Shown piece after piece: positions 1 through 12,134 of a stretch of 64,000 nucleotides of DNA. The translations under genes were made by a program, and so were the position numbers. The notes under the pieces were generated by a model that had not been told where the DNA came from, ran no database searches, and saw only the letters and a program-made list of their open reading frames with translations. Source of the DNA: Caenorhabditis elegans. Its lineage: Eukaryota > Nematoda > Chromadorea > Rhabditida > Rhabditidae. How positions within the stretch are numbered: the stretch's first letter is position 1; each line of letters begins with the position of its first letter. The DNA lies in NCBI RefSeq assembly GCF_000002985.6, contig NC_003282.8, positions 10,230,001-10,294,000 on the forward strand, written 5' to 3'.

Positions 1-925
1 TTGCTGTGTCTCTTTTGTTAGTCACATCACTTTTTAGGCTGTCGATTCTGTAAAAAAAAACGAATTAACTACCTAATTTTATCAATGTTATAAGTGTCTT
101 GCAACCTACATCAACTTCAACTCTCTGCCCTTTTCCGTCAAATTTCGATTTTCGCTTTCAAGTTCATCAACCATGTGTTCCATGTCCACAAGTTTCTTTT
201 TCGCCGTTTTCAGCTCTCTGTCGCTTCTCATATACTTCATAGTGGGAGAATCCACAACTTCAGCGATTGGGCTTCTACAGGTCGATGAGCCATACATTGG
301 TAGACGCTTGGCTGTTGCAGTTGGAGTTGAAAATGCATTTGAAGGACGATTAGTTTTCTTAGGAGTTTTGAATACCATTGATGCATCTTCACTTCCAAGA
401 AGAAAGTCCCACCAATCTCCTACATTGCCTTCGGAGTACAGCTTATCGAAAAATGTGAACATGTCGAGGATAACAGTGCTGTTAAAATCACTTTGAGAGG
501 CAAGTCTTTCCAGAACGATAGTCAAAAGCTCAGATTGATCCTTTCGTAAATGCTCAAGGTACAAAGAGTAGAACTTGCAGATCTCGAATAAGTTTCCTTC
601 TGCCGCCATCTTTGGATCGAGTGTATCAGCCAGTAAACTATTCCCAACTCTTATCTTTCTGTACAGAACTTCGTAAAAGACATCAGACGATTTAAACTCT
701 TGTATATCACATGACCTATAAATAATATATTGAATTTCAGATCATGGAAAGTATATTTTCTTTCAAAAATCCAAAATAAACTAACATCATTCGTGCAATC
801 ATTCCACCTTGTTTAAACCATAAATCTGTCAGAGAACTGATTAAATCACATGGAGCTGGGTAGTTTTCAGCAAAGTAGTTTGTTAGTTGAAGGAAGGAAC
901 CAATAATTTTTGTATCAACGCTCAT
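1..925 (-). CDS. Coiled-coil protein with helical N-terminal domain (5' part only)
   Basis: Coding exons on the minus strand are 925-786, 715-110 and 47-1, and the gene continues beyond the left edge. Splicing of the first two gives an uninterrupted frame of about 250 residues. The ATG at 925 lies just after a TTTCAG acceptor (931-936), and a non-coding exon with a GTAAGT-like donor appears near 987-1020, so the 5' UTR is probably spliced. Residues 1-150 are leucine-rich and look helical, with the motif DWWDFLL near residue 143. A Ser/Thr/Pro-rich linker with SPxA and SPTM sites follows, and from about 205 there is a strongly charged heptad-like region, a coiled coil. The layout recalls HOOK/NuMA-type adaptors, which have a globular helical head and a coiled coil. 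That resemblance is an impression, not an identification. Confidence 0.7.
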
Positions 926-1374
926 TTTGTCTGAAAGAATAATATATCACGACACTGCGAGAGTTGGAATTATAAAAAAGAACTTACCGTTAAACAGCGA
1001 TGATGGAATTCCAAGAGCAGAAACTTGTAGTTTTTTGATTTATTGCAAAAAGTATAAAGTAATAAATTGTTTCGAAAAAAAACTACATTGTGCCACATCA
1101 TTATAATCTAAAGAACAATGCAACGTGTTCACGTTCACGCCAAAGTTAAATTTTTAAAATATTTTCTTTTAATTTGAGATTAAGAATTTTCTCGACCGAT
1201 CAGTTGAATACGTGGAGCATTCATTGTTGACATTCGAATTTTTTCGAAGCAAAATACTTGGCTAACAATTGTATATCTTTTTATTTGGTTGAAAAATATA
1301 ATACAGTAGGGGTAATAAAAGTAATTTAAAAAGTTTGCATCAGTTATCTGAATAATTCTTTGTCGTATTTTCAT
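926..1374. other. Intergenic: 5' UTR exon and downstream gene's 3' UTR
   Basis: This short gap holds the putative non-coding first exon of the left-edge gene (about 987-1020) and, from 1374 downwards, the 3' UTR of the next minus-strand gene. An AATAAA on the minus strand near 1281-1286 could be that gene's poly(A) signal. Nothing else is evident. Confidence 0.4.
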
Positions 1375-2552
1375 TCACTTAGCAATGGCTAGCTGACTTG
1401 AAGAAAGTTTTTTCTGAATTTCAATCATGTGATTTTCTTCAGCGCTCTCCAATAATTGCAAAACGTTTGCAGTGGTTTCTCCCAATTCTGCTTTTAAATT
1501 TCTTATTTCAGTAGTAACTGTTTTGTCCCAATATTCCTGTAAAATAGTTTTTAATTGAGGAATTAAAATCCATGATCTCACTGGAGTCAGGAAGATGATT
1601 TTTGAATTGATTTCGTGAAGAATTTGATTCAATTTGCCAATTTCAGTTTTGATATAATCCAAATTTTGGCAGACTGATTGATTTGGGAGGTTACTGATGA
1701 ACTCGGTATTGAATTCAGTCATTTCTTCGTTTTGGAATTTTGCCAACTCCACACTCTGAAATGTTAAGTATAGGAAGAACGCCACAAATTTATTTTTCAG
1801 ACCTTGTTCCTGAGAATTGTTAATACTTCCAATTTGACACTTTCATCTGATCCGTCAAACATTTCAACATCTTCGTGACGATCCAAAAGATCATTCAACA
1901 AGGAACAATAACGGCCACATGAATCGATCAACTTCTGAAGAATAGAAAATTGAAATCAATTTTTCTCTGTGTATCGAGTAAAAAAAGATTTGAAACCATA
2001 TATGGAGATTACTTTAAATAATTGAAAATATTGGTTCCCATACCGTTTAATGTCCTTAGCAAGCTGTGAATTAATTTTTAAAAAGCGTCACACTTTTCTG
2101 TATTGAGATCAGATTCTTGCCAAAATAATATGTTTTTCATTCCCCAAACCTCCCCGTGCAGGGCTGCATATTTTTGATGTTCTTTGTGCATATTTTGAAT
2201 CTGTAGTAACAATGTTCTAAAGCCTGCTTTCATTAGTCGATTTTGATGTTGCATGTGTGAAAGTGCTACAAAAAAAAATTATCCAAGCTTTGTTTAAACA
2301 AAACAATGATTTATTAAATGTTAAACCTTTTTCCAATTTGGAAATTTTTTGTTGAGAATCTTCTCTATCTCTTGCTCTTATTTCTTCTTGTTTTCTTGCG
2401 TACTCTTTTGCTTTTTCAATCCATTCTTGATTTATTTCATCCGAAAAAGCGTTGAATTGTTCTTCGACATTTGCTCCATTCTTCACTCTTTCAACGTATT
2501 GTTTTATTTTTATCGACCATTTATGGCTCGAAGGAGTAAAGAAAGAGGCCAT
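1375..2552 (-). CDS. Unknown helical/coiled-coil protein, 301 aa
   Basis: Five exons join in phase: 2552-2327, 2265-2150, 2063-2013, 1934-1803 and 1755-1375. The donor GAG|GTTTGG at 2149 was chosen because it keeps frame with the 17-codon exon 2063-2013 and makes it read as ordinary protein. The product has no signal peptide or membrane segment. It is rich in Lys, Glu and Leu, with predicted long helices throughout, for example the charged stretch WIEKAKEYARKQEEIRARD near residue 43. Three helical blocks of this kind would suit a BAR-like or other elongated helical bundle, but I see no diagnostic motif. I do not recognise the family. It is the closest gene upstream of the left-edge coiled-coil gene on the same strand, about 0.4 kb away. 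Confidence 0.7.
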
Positions 2553-3159
2553 TGCTGCAATTTTAAAATTACAATCTCACACTCAAAAAATCGTATTAGT
2601 TAACACTATTTAAAAATATCTGTATGTTTTCAAAAATGTCAAGTATAAGGTGAATCAAGTCAAGTGAAAGGAATCTATTAAATAGTAAGCTATTGATTAA
2701 AATTTTAGAAGTGAGCAAGACTGAGGAAATTCAAATTGTTGACGAGTTTTTATCAAAACAATATGCTTATCAGTTTCAAAGAGGTGTAAAGATTATCATT
2801 TTACAATCAACAAAGGTTGCAGAAATTTGGAAAGTGGAAAATGTTTTTCAATGAAACAAAAACTGTTTCAAAAAAAAATTGGAAGACGGGAAATGAATTT
2901 AATTTGCTAATATTTGAAATAATACAACATGAATACCGGAATCGCAAGACCTTTTTTATGGCAAAGGAAAACTTTAAACCAGATCTCAAAAACACTGAAA
3001 ATATTACTGTAATGATCTCGTTGACGTTTAGTTAATATTTGTTCAAAAAGTTGATGCAAAAAACTGGACATAAAAAGACGTTTGAAACCGGTTAGTTTGT
3101 GTGACAAACTGAGAGTGAGCAATCCTCTCAACATTGAATTTCACTTCATCAATCTTAGT
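2553..3159. other. Intergenic, contains left part of a tandem duplication
   Basis: From about 2817 to 3272 the sequence is a diverged copy of 3345-3746, which contains the last exon and 3' flank of the neighbouring dehydrogenase gene. 2553-2816 shows no gene or repeat that I can support. Confidence 0.5.
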
Positions 3160-3747
3160 TTATAGTTTTGATGACATCAGTTTGTTGTTCGCAGTTTTGA
3201 GAACGTCAGTAACATGATAAGCACTTTCCTTGGGCTCCAAGGAACTCCAGTGAACAAGCATATTTGCAATATTTGCAATGCAATTTTCTATATTTTCTTG
3301 CAATACTGCTCCTGATAGCATTTTTTATTCTTAAATTCAGCAAAACATGTAGAAATTTAGAAAGTGCAATTTTTTTCAATTTAACAAAAACTGTTTCAAA
3401 AAACCATTATAAAAGACGGGACAGACATTTTTTTTTGAAATAATACAGAATGAAAACCGAAATCTCAAGCTTATAAATACCAGTTGACATTTATATAATA
3501 TTTACTCAAAAAGTTAATTTAAAAAAAAAACTGGAAATGTAGATAAAGAGACGTTTGAAACCGGTTAATGTGTGTGACAAACTTAGAGTGAGCAATCCTC
3601 TCAACGGTGAATTTTACTTCATCAATCTTATTAGTTCATAGTTTTGATGACATCAGTTTGTTGTTCGCAGTTTTAAGAGCGTCAGCAACAATATAAGCAC
3701 TTTCCTTGGGCTCCAAGGAACTCCAGTGAACAAGCATATTTGCAATT
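2817..3747. repeat. Direct tandem duplication (about 0.4-0.46 kb unit)
   Basis: The left copy is about 2817-3272 and the right copy about 3345-3747. Shared landmarks are AAAACTGTTTCAAAAAA (2861 and 3389), GACGTTTGAAACCGGTTA (3077 and 3551), GAGTGAGCAATCCTCTCAAC (3113 and 3587) and the terminal coding exon. Indels in the middle make the copies differ by about 55 bp, and scattered substitutions show that the event is not recent. Confidence 0.85.
3160..3271 (-). pseudogene. Duplicated terminal-exon fragment of 3-hydroxyacyl-CoA dehydrogenase
   Basis: Read on the minus strand, about 37 codons match the C-terminal end of the gene at 3636-5310: the NMLVHWSSLEPKESAY segment, the NNKLMSSKL end and an in-frame stop at 3160-3162. 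Only a few replacements are visible, for example HVTDVL for IVADAL. The copy breaks off at about 3271, where the parent exon continues for another 70 bases to its splice acceptor, and no acceptor replaces it. It is therefore a truncated exon copy and probably non-functional. The flanking similarity extends to about 2817, so a block of 400-460 bp was duplicated in tandem. Confidence 0.8.
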
Positions 3748-5310
3748 TTATCAAGTCCTTCAGTTTTACCAAATCTCATCGGTCCACCACTATGAATAGG
3801 CCAACCAAAACCGAGAATACTGAAATAATATCTATCGGTCAACTTATAATATTACATGATATCACTTACAACATGATATCAATTAAACTTTCATTACTGA
3901 TAACACCTTCTTCAATACACCGGTAACCTTCATTTACAGTAGGATACAACATAAAATTAATCACATCCTGAAACAATCACTAACTGAAATTTCGAGTTAA
4001 TAGTTGTAATACCTGATCATTTATAATTTGAATGTTAGATTTGGCATTTTGAGAAACTCGACGAATAATCTGTTCCATTTCAGTGTCATTTTCTTTCCGT
4101 TGGGTTTTATCGTCATATTTGTAAAATCCTTTGTCTAAAAGTAAAAATTGTACGGATTCCAAAGATTCCCATAAAAAACAGAATGTTCCAAAACTTGATA
4201 AATTTATCATTTAAAAATACACTCACTAGTTTTCCGTCCGTATCTTTTCAGTCTCCACATTTCCTTTTCAATCGGATTCGGCTCAAGTCCATTTTCCTTT
4301 TTCAACTTTTCCATTACATCAAATCCATTCATATCGGCAACAGTCATTGGTCCCATCAAAAATCCAAAATTCGTGATAATTTTATCAATTTGATGTGGAA
4401 GGTATCCATATTCATACATTAACTTCTGACTTTGATCAAAATAAACATGAAGAAGCCTGTTGAATACAAATGATTTACAATTTCCAACAAGAACCGGAAG
4501 CTTTTTTATTGATTCACATGCTTGAAAAGCAGTTGCAATTGCCTGTGATGAAGTATGAGATCCGTATATTATTTCAACCAATCGAATCACATTGGCAGGA
4601 TTGAAGAAATGAATTCCAACAAGATTGCTTGGGTCGCGGAGAACTGATGAAATCTATAGATTTTAAAGTTAGCAATTTCTCGCAAAATTAAGGCTCTACC
4701 TCATTCAAATCCAAGCTTGAAGTATTTGTTCCAAAAATGCAAGTTGATTTGCAGATGTTCTCGAGGTTGGCGAATAGTTCCTTTTTCAATTTCATATCTT
4801 CAATTACTGATTCAACAATCTACAATTTTACATTTAAAAAATGTCGTTAAAGTATTTAACAAACAAGATCGCAATTTGAAAGCTTATGGAAATCTGATGT
4901 TATTTTCAGATTTGCATTGATTTTTTCGATTCTTTTGTCGTTTAATCTCTTGAATGATTTTTCCCGAGCATACATAACTTCCAACTCTTGCTTGCATCTC
5001 TGAAAATAAAAATACAAATTATGTTTTTTTTTAAAGATCTATATCACCTGCTCATTTCGTACTACCAAAAAAGTTTCAATTCCAGCTAAACCAAAGCAGA
5101 TTGCCATTGCCTTTCCCATAGTTCCACCGCCAATAATTGCTACGGAATTTACATCATAAGCTTCAGAATTCGTGTGATCACCTCGATCATTTGGCAGAGA
5201 CCACTGGAAGTATACAATTCAAATAATTTAATTGGAAATGAAATCACCTGTCCCGCCAAGGAATGAGCTTCCATCAAATAGCTTCTGACTTCTTCTGGAA
5301 CTTTGCCCAT
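3636..5310 (-). CDS. ech-9: 3-hydroxyacyl-CoA dehydrogenase (ECH family), peroxisomal
   Basis: Eight exons join in phase to give 434 aa: 5310-5248, 5203-5048, 4999-4865, 4819-4700, 4653-4227, 4134-4013, 3967-3870 and 3819-3636. The enzyme oxidises L-3-hydroxyacyl-CoA to 3-ketoacyl-CoA with NAD+, a beta-oxidation step. An NAD-binding Rossmann motif IIGGGTMG lies at residues 44-51, and the NTSSL and HFFNPA (about 173-178) motifs typical of the family follow. Two 3HCDH C-terminal repeats fill the rest. No crotonase (hydratase) domain is present despite the ech gene name. The last residues are SKL, a type 1 peroxisomal signal. It is tandem with a close paralogue at 6699-9114 and has a duplicated last exon downstream. 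The symbol follows remembered locus order (F01G10.3), and ech-8/ech-9 could be swapped. Confidence 0.88.
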
Positions 5311-6698
5311 TTTTTGATTGTTTTCAATTCTGGAGTATAAAAATTTAATCGGCTGAACAACATTGTTTATACAAGTTTAAAAAATGTTTGAAAAATTTAA
5401 ACACGATACAGTTAATATTTTTTCAGAGTTTTCAGACCACCCTTTTATAGGTACTTTTCATTTGTAATATATCACGTTTTTACTGCCCACTTTTCCAAAT
5501 ATTTCGTTAGTGATAACAAAGAGGATTTTGTCCCGACATTTCGTCCGTGAAGTTCCCGGACAGAAAATGATCTAGTCGATGTTGTCACTGTCTGTTTGTT
5601 GATTCATTGATGATAAGAGCTGATGAGACTTTGGTGCTTTCAGTACACTGTCGTCTTTGTTTAAGAGTAAAACACGAAATTCCGTCTAGATCTAGATAAT
5701 TCAAAAATCAAGTGCAAACATGTGCCTTGTGAATATTTCTGTGTATAGTTTATTGTTTCTTATCTGTATATGTACATACATATGTGATTTATTTGGAGTT
5801 GTTTACTAAATTAAGATGTTAGGCTATAACTTGTTTTGATACTTTGAAAAACATCCAATTTTCATAGCGCAGCATATCGTGAGATTATTACGATATCCGA
5901 ACAAAAAACTATCGCCAACTTTTTTGAAAAATAATGCAGATGGACGCGTATCTCTGGTAGGGCTCAACAAAGTGTTGTCTGAAATTTTTTAAAGGTGGAT
6001 TTTGTACAGAAGTTGGCTTGAACTGAAATTTTTAAATATAATTATTGTGCCCTACAGAGTACAGCTAAAAATTTGAAGTTTATTGTCGGTCATATCGAGC
6101 ACCAGAGGAAACACTTTTTTCTTGAAAAAATGTGTGTTCTACCTATTTACCAAGTATTTTTCGTTTTGATATCAAATTTTTAATCCCAACACAATCAGTA
6201 ATATTTTTTAATACAAAACGTCATTTCAGCAAGGCAGTCTTTATGTTGATTTTTGTGATTCTGTAAGGCAACATTTACTTCCACTTTCTTATCAATTTTC
6301 AAGCTCAAATGTCTAAGAGTAAGGGTTGATTTCATATGACAGTGCTTGTCCGGTTGAAATACGAAAAACGCCCACAAAATCCATGTTACTGATAATAATG
6401 ATAAGTGTACAATTGAATGTCTCAAGATCCGTTTTTCGCTAAATGTACCGTACTTTTATTTTTATAATTATTATTTGTGCACCTCACGGGGTTTATCCAA
6501 AAAAATACAGAAGACATTTTAATTTTCAGAATTAGAGATGGGCAATTGGTCTTGCAGATTGATTTGCATCAAACTTTCGACAAAATTTATAATCCCCAGC
6601 ATGTCATTTCTTGTACATAGTAGATCAATTGTATACAGGGTATTTATTTATGTTTTTACAATAATCATCTCTTTGAACATGGTAACGAACTACAAAAT
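5311..6698. other. Intergenic between the two dehydrogenase genes
   Basis: This 1.4 kb stretch must hold the promoter of the 3636-5310 gene and the 3' end of its paralogue. I see AT-rich sequence with no ORF showing splice-consistent coding. Open stretches at 6195-6425 (-) and 6538-6825 (+) lack gene features. Confidence 0.5.
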
Positions 6699-9114
6699 TT
6701 ATAATTTCGCTGCAAAATTCTTCCTGTCCACATTTTGCAACGTGGCCGCAACTTTGTATGTTCTATCATTTGGTTCTAAAGAATTCCAGAGAATAATTGT
6801 GCTCGCAACTTTTTCAATTCCTTGAAGCCATCCAAATCTCATCGGACCACCAGTAGCAACAGGCCATCCAAACCCGAGAATGCTGAAACAATTGTGCTCA
6901 TAATTTTAATTTTTTTTTGAAATTAAGTTTTACTTACAACATGATATCGATCAAACTTTCATGATGGATGATTCCTTCCTCAATGCACAAAAGACCTTCG
7001 TTGACCATGGGATACAAGAGGAAATTGACGGCATCCTGGTAAGTTTTCGGTTGAATTTGAATGAAATTAGAAAGTGAGTACCTGATCGTTCAAAATTTGT
7101 ATATTTGGACTTGCAGCTGAAGAAAATTTTCGAATGAGCTGCTCCATTTCTATATCATTCTCCTTTTTGTGAGTATTTGGATCATATTTGTAGTATCCCT
7201 TATCTGAAAATTACACCTAAATTGGTAAAAAATATTGGGCTTTTCGTGACAGTTTTGAAAATCTTCATTTTGAAAAAATAAATTGAAAACAATAATTTCC
7301 GGTTTTCCTTCTGGAACGTTCAAAATTTTGATTGGCACTTATCATTACCACTGAAAAAATATTTTAAAAATTTCAGACTTCAGCTTGTCAAATATTTCAA
7401 ACTTTTCTTATAGCCGGAGCGAAGGTATTTGTTTTTTAACCTATGTATAACTATTTGCCGCTGGTGATACTCCAAAGAAATTGAAATTATCCGTTTCTCA
7501 GTTCATTTCACAATTTATTTAAAGACGTACTTGTTTTTCTACCGTATCTCTTTTGTCTCCAAACTTCCTTTTCAAAATCACTTGCTGGCCATCCATTCTC
7601 CTTTTTCAACTTTTCCATTACATCTAATCCATTCATATCAGCTACTGTTAAAGGACCCATTAGGAATCCAAAGTTTGTAATGATTTTATCAATTTGATGA
7701 GGAAGATATCCGTATTCATACATCAACTTTTGACTCTGATTCAGATAAACTCCAAGTAGCCGGTTAAATACAAATGCTGGACAGTTTCCCACAAGAACTG
7801 GTAGCTTTTTGATAGATCTACATGCTTCAAAAGCTGTAGCAACTGCTTTGGAGGAAGTTTTCGATCCGTAGATCACTTCAACCATTCGAATCAAATTTGC
7901 CGGATTGAAAAAATGAATTCCAACTACTTTTGTTGGATCTCTAAGTACTGATGACATCTGAAAGTGAACATGTTCTTTTGGAATAGTTAACTTAAAGCGT
8001 ACCTCATTCAAATCTAAACTTGATGTGTTGGTTCCAAAAATACATGATGGTTTGCAAATTTTATCAAGTTTAGTGAAAAGTTCCTTTTTCAGTTTCATAT
8101 CTTCAAAAACGGCTTCTACAATCTGAAATTTTTCTTTTTTTTTCTTTTGAAAATAAAAACAAAAACTCACCAAATCACAATTATTTAGCTTTTGAAAATC
8201 TGTAGTTATCTGTAGATTTTTTCTCAATTTTTCAACTTTTGAATCGTTCAGTCTTCGAAATGCTTTTTCCCTTTTGTAAGTGATTTCCAATTCATTTTTA
8301 CAGAATTCGGCAGCCTGCAAACAAGTTTAACTGAATTGATATTATTTTTAAACTTTATGGCTACCTTATTGTTAACTTCGACAAGATACGTCTCAAATCC
8401 TGATAAACAAAATGCGATTGCAATTCCTCTTCCCATGGTTCCACCTCCAATTACAGCCACTGATTTGATTGGAATTGATTTCGAATTTATGTAGTCACCG
8501 CGATCATTTGGAAGAGACCACTGAAATGATCAATTTTCATATTCTGATGTAAAAAAATTGTGATTTTCAGATATTGTTAAAGCTGAATGCTGAAAAACTT
8601 TGCAAAGTGTAAAAATGCGCGTTTTTCTCGAGCAAGTTCTTCAAAAATTTTGGCAACTGACTAATCAAGGGATTTTCTTGTTTATTATTATTTTTCACCA
8701 CAACTTAGAATTTTGCCATTGAATCATATAGTCGTGCTCTTCGATATTTGAAAAATACTTTAAAAAAATATTATTCCGATGTTTGCCGGATGAACTAATA
8801 TTTTATATTATCAATGAAATCGAAATCTGTAACTTCAGCTATTTTCTGTTCTCTATATACTATAAACGATATCGTTTTAGTGATTTCTACCATTGCTCAA
8901 TTCAAAATTCTGCCGAAAAGTGGTCTTCCCTCACTGAAAAATACCAAAAACAAACAATTCACAAATCTACAGAGTGCCCACGGATACGGAAAAGCGGAAA
9001 ATAACTAATTTCTCATTCAAAAAACTTTATTATTTTAGTTTTCAAAGTTACCTGAGCCGCCAATTGATGAGCCTCCATCAAATAGTCCCTCACTGCTTGT
9101 GGCACTTTATCCAT
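6699..9114 (-). CDS. ech-8: 3-hydroxyacyl-CoA dehydrogenase (ECH family), peroxisomal
   Basis: Eight exons give 437 aa: 9114-9052, 8520-8365, 8314-8171, 8122-8003, 7957-7531, 7203-7082, 7035-6938 and 6882-6699. Seven of the eight exons have exactly the same length as in the paralogue at 3636-5310 (63, 156, 120, 427, 122, 98 and 184 nt). Only exon 3 differs, by three codons, which demonstrates a tandem gene duplication. The Rossmann motif VIGGGTMG and HFFNPA are conserved, so NAD+-dependent 3-hydroxyacyl-CoA dehydrogenase activity is expected. The C-terminus is AKL, a variant type 1 peroxisomal signal. The terminal exon is the most diverged part. Introns 1 (8521-9051) and 5 (7204-7530) are larger than in the paralogue. 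The symbol comes from remembered locus order (F01G10.2). Confidence 0.88.
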
Positions 9115-9323
9115 TTTTCTGAATTTCAAAAATCTAAATTTCAAAATAAAACCAATTGTAACGAATTAAAAGATCTAAAGAAATTGCATTGATATATGCC
9201 AGATGTGTCCCACGTTAGCGATCAATTGATAAGAAGAACATTGTAGCCTATAGGTACATTTTGGCCATTAAAACAACAATAAAACACGGTTTTATTTATT
9301 TTTGAAAAAAAATCGATGAAAAA

Positions 9324-11804
9324 TCATAAATGTTTCTTCAATTTGTGCATCCGAGTGATTCGATATTTGTTGTAGTCATCTTGGATAGTTTCGATGATTT
9401 TCTGGAATAAATTTGTTTTTAAATAACTCCTTATTATGTAATTTCAAAAATAAGAATATAACATTAAGAACAACCAAACCCGGCATTTTGGAAAATTTGG
9501 ACCATTGCTCAAAAACGAAAAAGTGGGAAAATAAGGAATTGAAATATTTTGGAACTCTATTAATTTATGTTAGAGAGAATTTCTGCAGAAGCCGTTCCTT
9601 TTCAAATGTTTTCTGTTCAATGTCTAGAAAGAGTGACCACATTTTGAATACACCTTGGCCAGAAATTGGTCAAACTTTGCTCGGAACGTGTTACAGATTT
9701 CAAATATGAGGTGACCTAAGTCTGACCCACCAACTTTCATTTTTTTTAACCTTCCAGAACGCACACATGAAGTCTTTACCAAGGCCTGATCAAAACCAAA
9801 TCAAAAGGTTTTACCAAAATTTGACAAAGTGTAAATATTACAGATGCGCGGTCTAACGTTAATGAAAAGATATTATTCAGTAGGAAATTTGATTTCAGAC
9901 TTACCGGATATAAATCAAATGCAGCATGCGTACCGAATACAAAATCCATATGACTGTAGTGTGGAAGTTCCAGTGATCCAGCGATTGTTTTATTCATTTT
10001 TGACAGAATCGAGTCTCTACAAATCATTCATTTAGTTACATCAAAACTAATATAATTGATTAACCGAATATCTTGAGTATCAGCCAAAATGTCGTCACGA
10101 CTCCAATAGAGATAAGTTGGTGTGTTGATCTGTGTCAAATCATATTCCGGAGGAGTAGGTTGCCCGTATTCAATGATATTTCCATCAGTTCCATAATCAA
10201 ACTTAGAAACAGTCTGTGATTTGACAAGTTGAATCCAGTGTTGCAAATCTTTTACAGAAGTGGCTGCAGGTGTATGACAAAGATATACACCAACTCTTGA
10301 TTGATTGAACATTTTCTCATTTCCATCAATGAAACCGATGTCCAATGTACAAATATTTTGCATAAAGAATCTGCTGCACATGTAACTTATCATTTTTTGA
10401 ACAGTTCGCGGAATTGACAGTGGAGAGTATGGAAGTCGACCGAGCAAGATTTCTGCATAAGTTAGAAACTTTGTCCCAAACAATCCAAATAGACCACCGA
10501 TATGGGATACTGTTGCAACTGGAGCCAATGCATGGAAATGACGAATCTTAAATTATTGTTGCTTTTGAGGAGGTAAAGAAAGACTAAAAGCATATTAACT
10601 GATCGTATGTAACTTTCTACAAAGAAAATGTTTGTTAGCATACAGAAACTATAAATATATACTGATCGTGATTTTCAATTTTGTGCAAAGCATGAGCTTG
10701 AGAAACAAATGTTGGATTACGGCAACTACATAAGTAGTCACAACAAAATGTACTGTTTGTAACTACAATACCCCATAATACGAGTAGTCATACAAAAACA
10801 TGTCAAATACATCCTTCATCGCACGGGTGCCGAAAAACTGTCTGACTAATTATAATTAGAAACGAATTAGATTTGTTTTAAAATTCTCTGTGTCTAGCAA
10901 TAAATTGAAATACCTTCTTTGCAAATTCTGGATTTTCTGCAAGTCTTGAGAACATAATCATAGTTCCTTGTGAGTGTCCCAAATAATATAAAAACTCTTG
11001 TTTTGTCTCCTTCAATACCAAATCCACACTCGCTGTCAAATCAAATTCCGACATTTGTTGCCACGTGAAATTCCAAAATTTCTGATTTTCCGGTCCATAG
11101 CCAATATGTTTTTGTGATGCAGGAGTTCCACGGCTATTTGCAATCCAAATATCAAAACCTGCATCGGCGAAAACAAAACCAGCCGATTGATTTGCTAGAT
11201 TCGGAATCCAAGAGAATCCGTCCGCAAGGAGGCCGTGTTGCATGAATACTATTGGACGTTTTGAGCTTCTGTCACATTTTTCTGAAAAATATTAGAGATG
11301 ATATCAAAGGTAATTCACAGCAAAATTCAATGTATATTAAATTATTCAAAAACTTCTTTTTTTTGTTGACAGTTTGGAAATTTACCAATACTGGAACAAA
11401 GAGAAATCTGAAATTATTCATTTTGTTTAATCGGCCATGTTAAAAATCAATGAGAAAACTTGTACAAAATCTCTACTGCCGATACTTCATTTTGAAGTTT
11501 CCGTTTACGAAATAAATTTAATTTTCAAATGTCACATTTTTAACTAAAATGACAGACTTACCATTTTGTTTACATGGGATTCTGTGAAGTTCCAGAATAT
11601 ACTCATCCGTTGTTCTCACTAAATGTACTTCTGATTCATACCCAAAGTGTTTTCCTATTTCTGGCTACAAAAAAATTTGTTCTGAGATTAATAAAATAAT
11701 TTTTCTCAAAATCTTACCACAGTCATGTAACATTCATCGTCAATAGCTAGACTTAAATTTATAGAAAATGAGAGTAAAATCAAAAATAAATCGATTTTTG
11801 ACAT
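9324..11804 (-). CDS. Secreted/lysosomal acid lipase, AB-hydrolase lipase family (LIPL type)
   Basis: Six exons join in phase to 409 aa: 11804-11718, 11664-11562, 11281-10914, 10546-10065, 10016-9905 and 9401-9324. A signal peptide (about residues 1-20, ending LSLA) precedes an ab-hydro-lipase region. The lipase motifs are HGLLADGFSW (from 79), the nucleophile elbow GHSQG with Ser167, an acid at about Asp338 in RDDILAD, and His369 in HYSHMDF. The length is typical of lysosomal acid and gastric lipases, which hydrolyse cholesteryl esters and triglycerides. The acceptor of exon 4 is an unusual ATTTAAG. Overlapping TTTATT at 9291-9300 gives a minus-strand AATAAA just after the stop. The gene sits next to the fatty-acid oxidation enzymes. 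C. elegans has several lipl genes, and I cannot say which this is. Confidence 0.88.
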
Positions 11805-12134
11805 GAATCAAAAAACCTTGGGAGGAGAGGTTATATGGCAGAGCAACAGGATGAGTGTTGGGTCACACCTGTTGTAACAATTACCACCTTGGACATGTCA
11901 ATAACATATGTTGGGGTCAAGGATTAGGTACTTTTCAATTACAAGTGAAGTATTTTTAATAGATTAAAACACCAAATGAACAAATTTCGCGTTTTCTATT
12001 TTAAAATTCATCTTCAATCTAGATATTGTAAATGTACATGTAAAACTATTCACATTTTAGGTTTTTTAAAATGGCATTTAGGTTTTAATATTTATGACGA
12101 TAGCTACAGTAACCCTTGCTTGGCACACTCCCTC

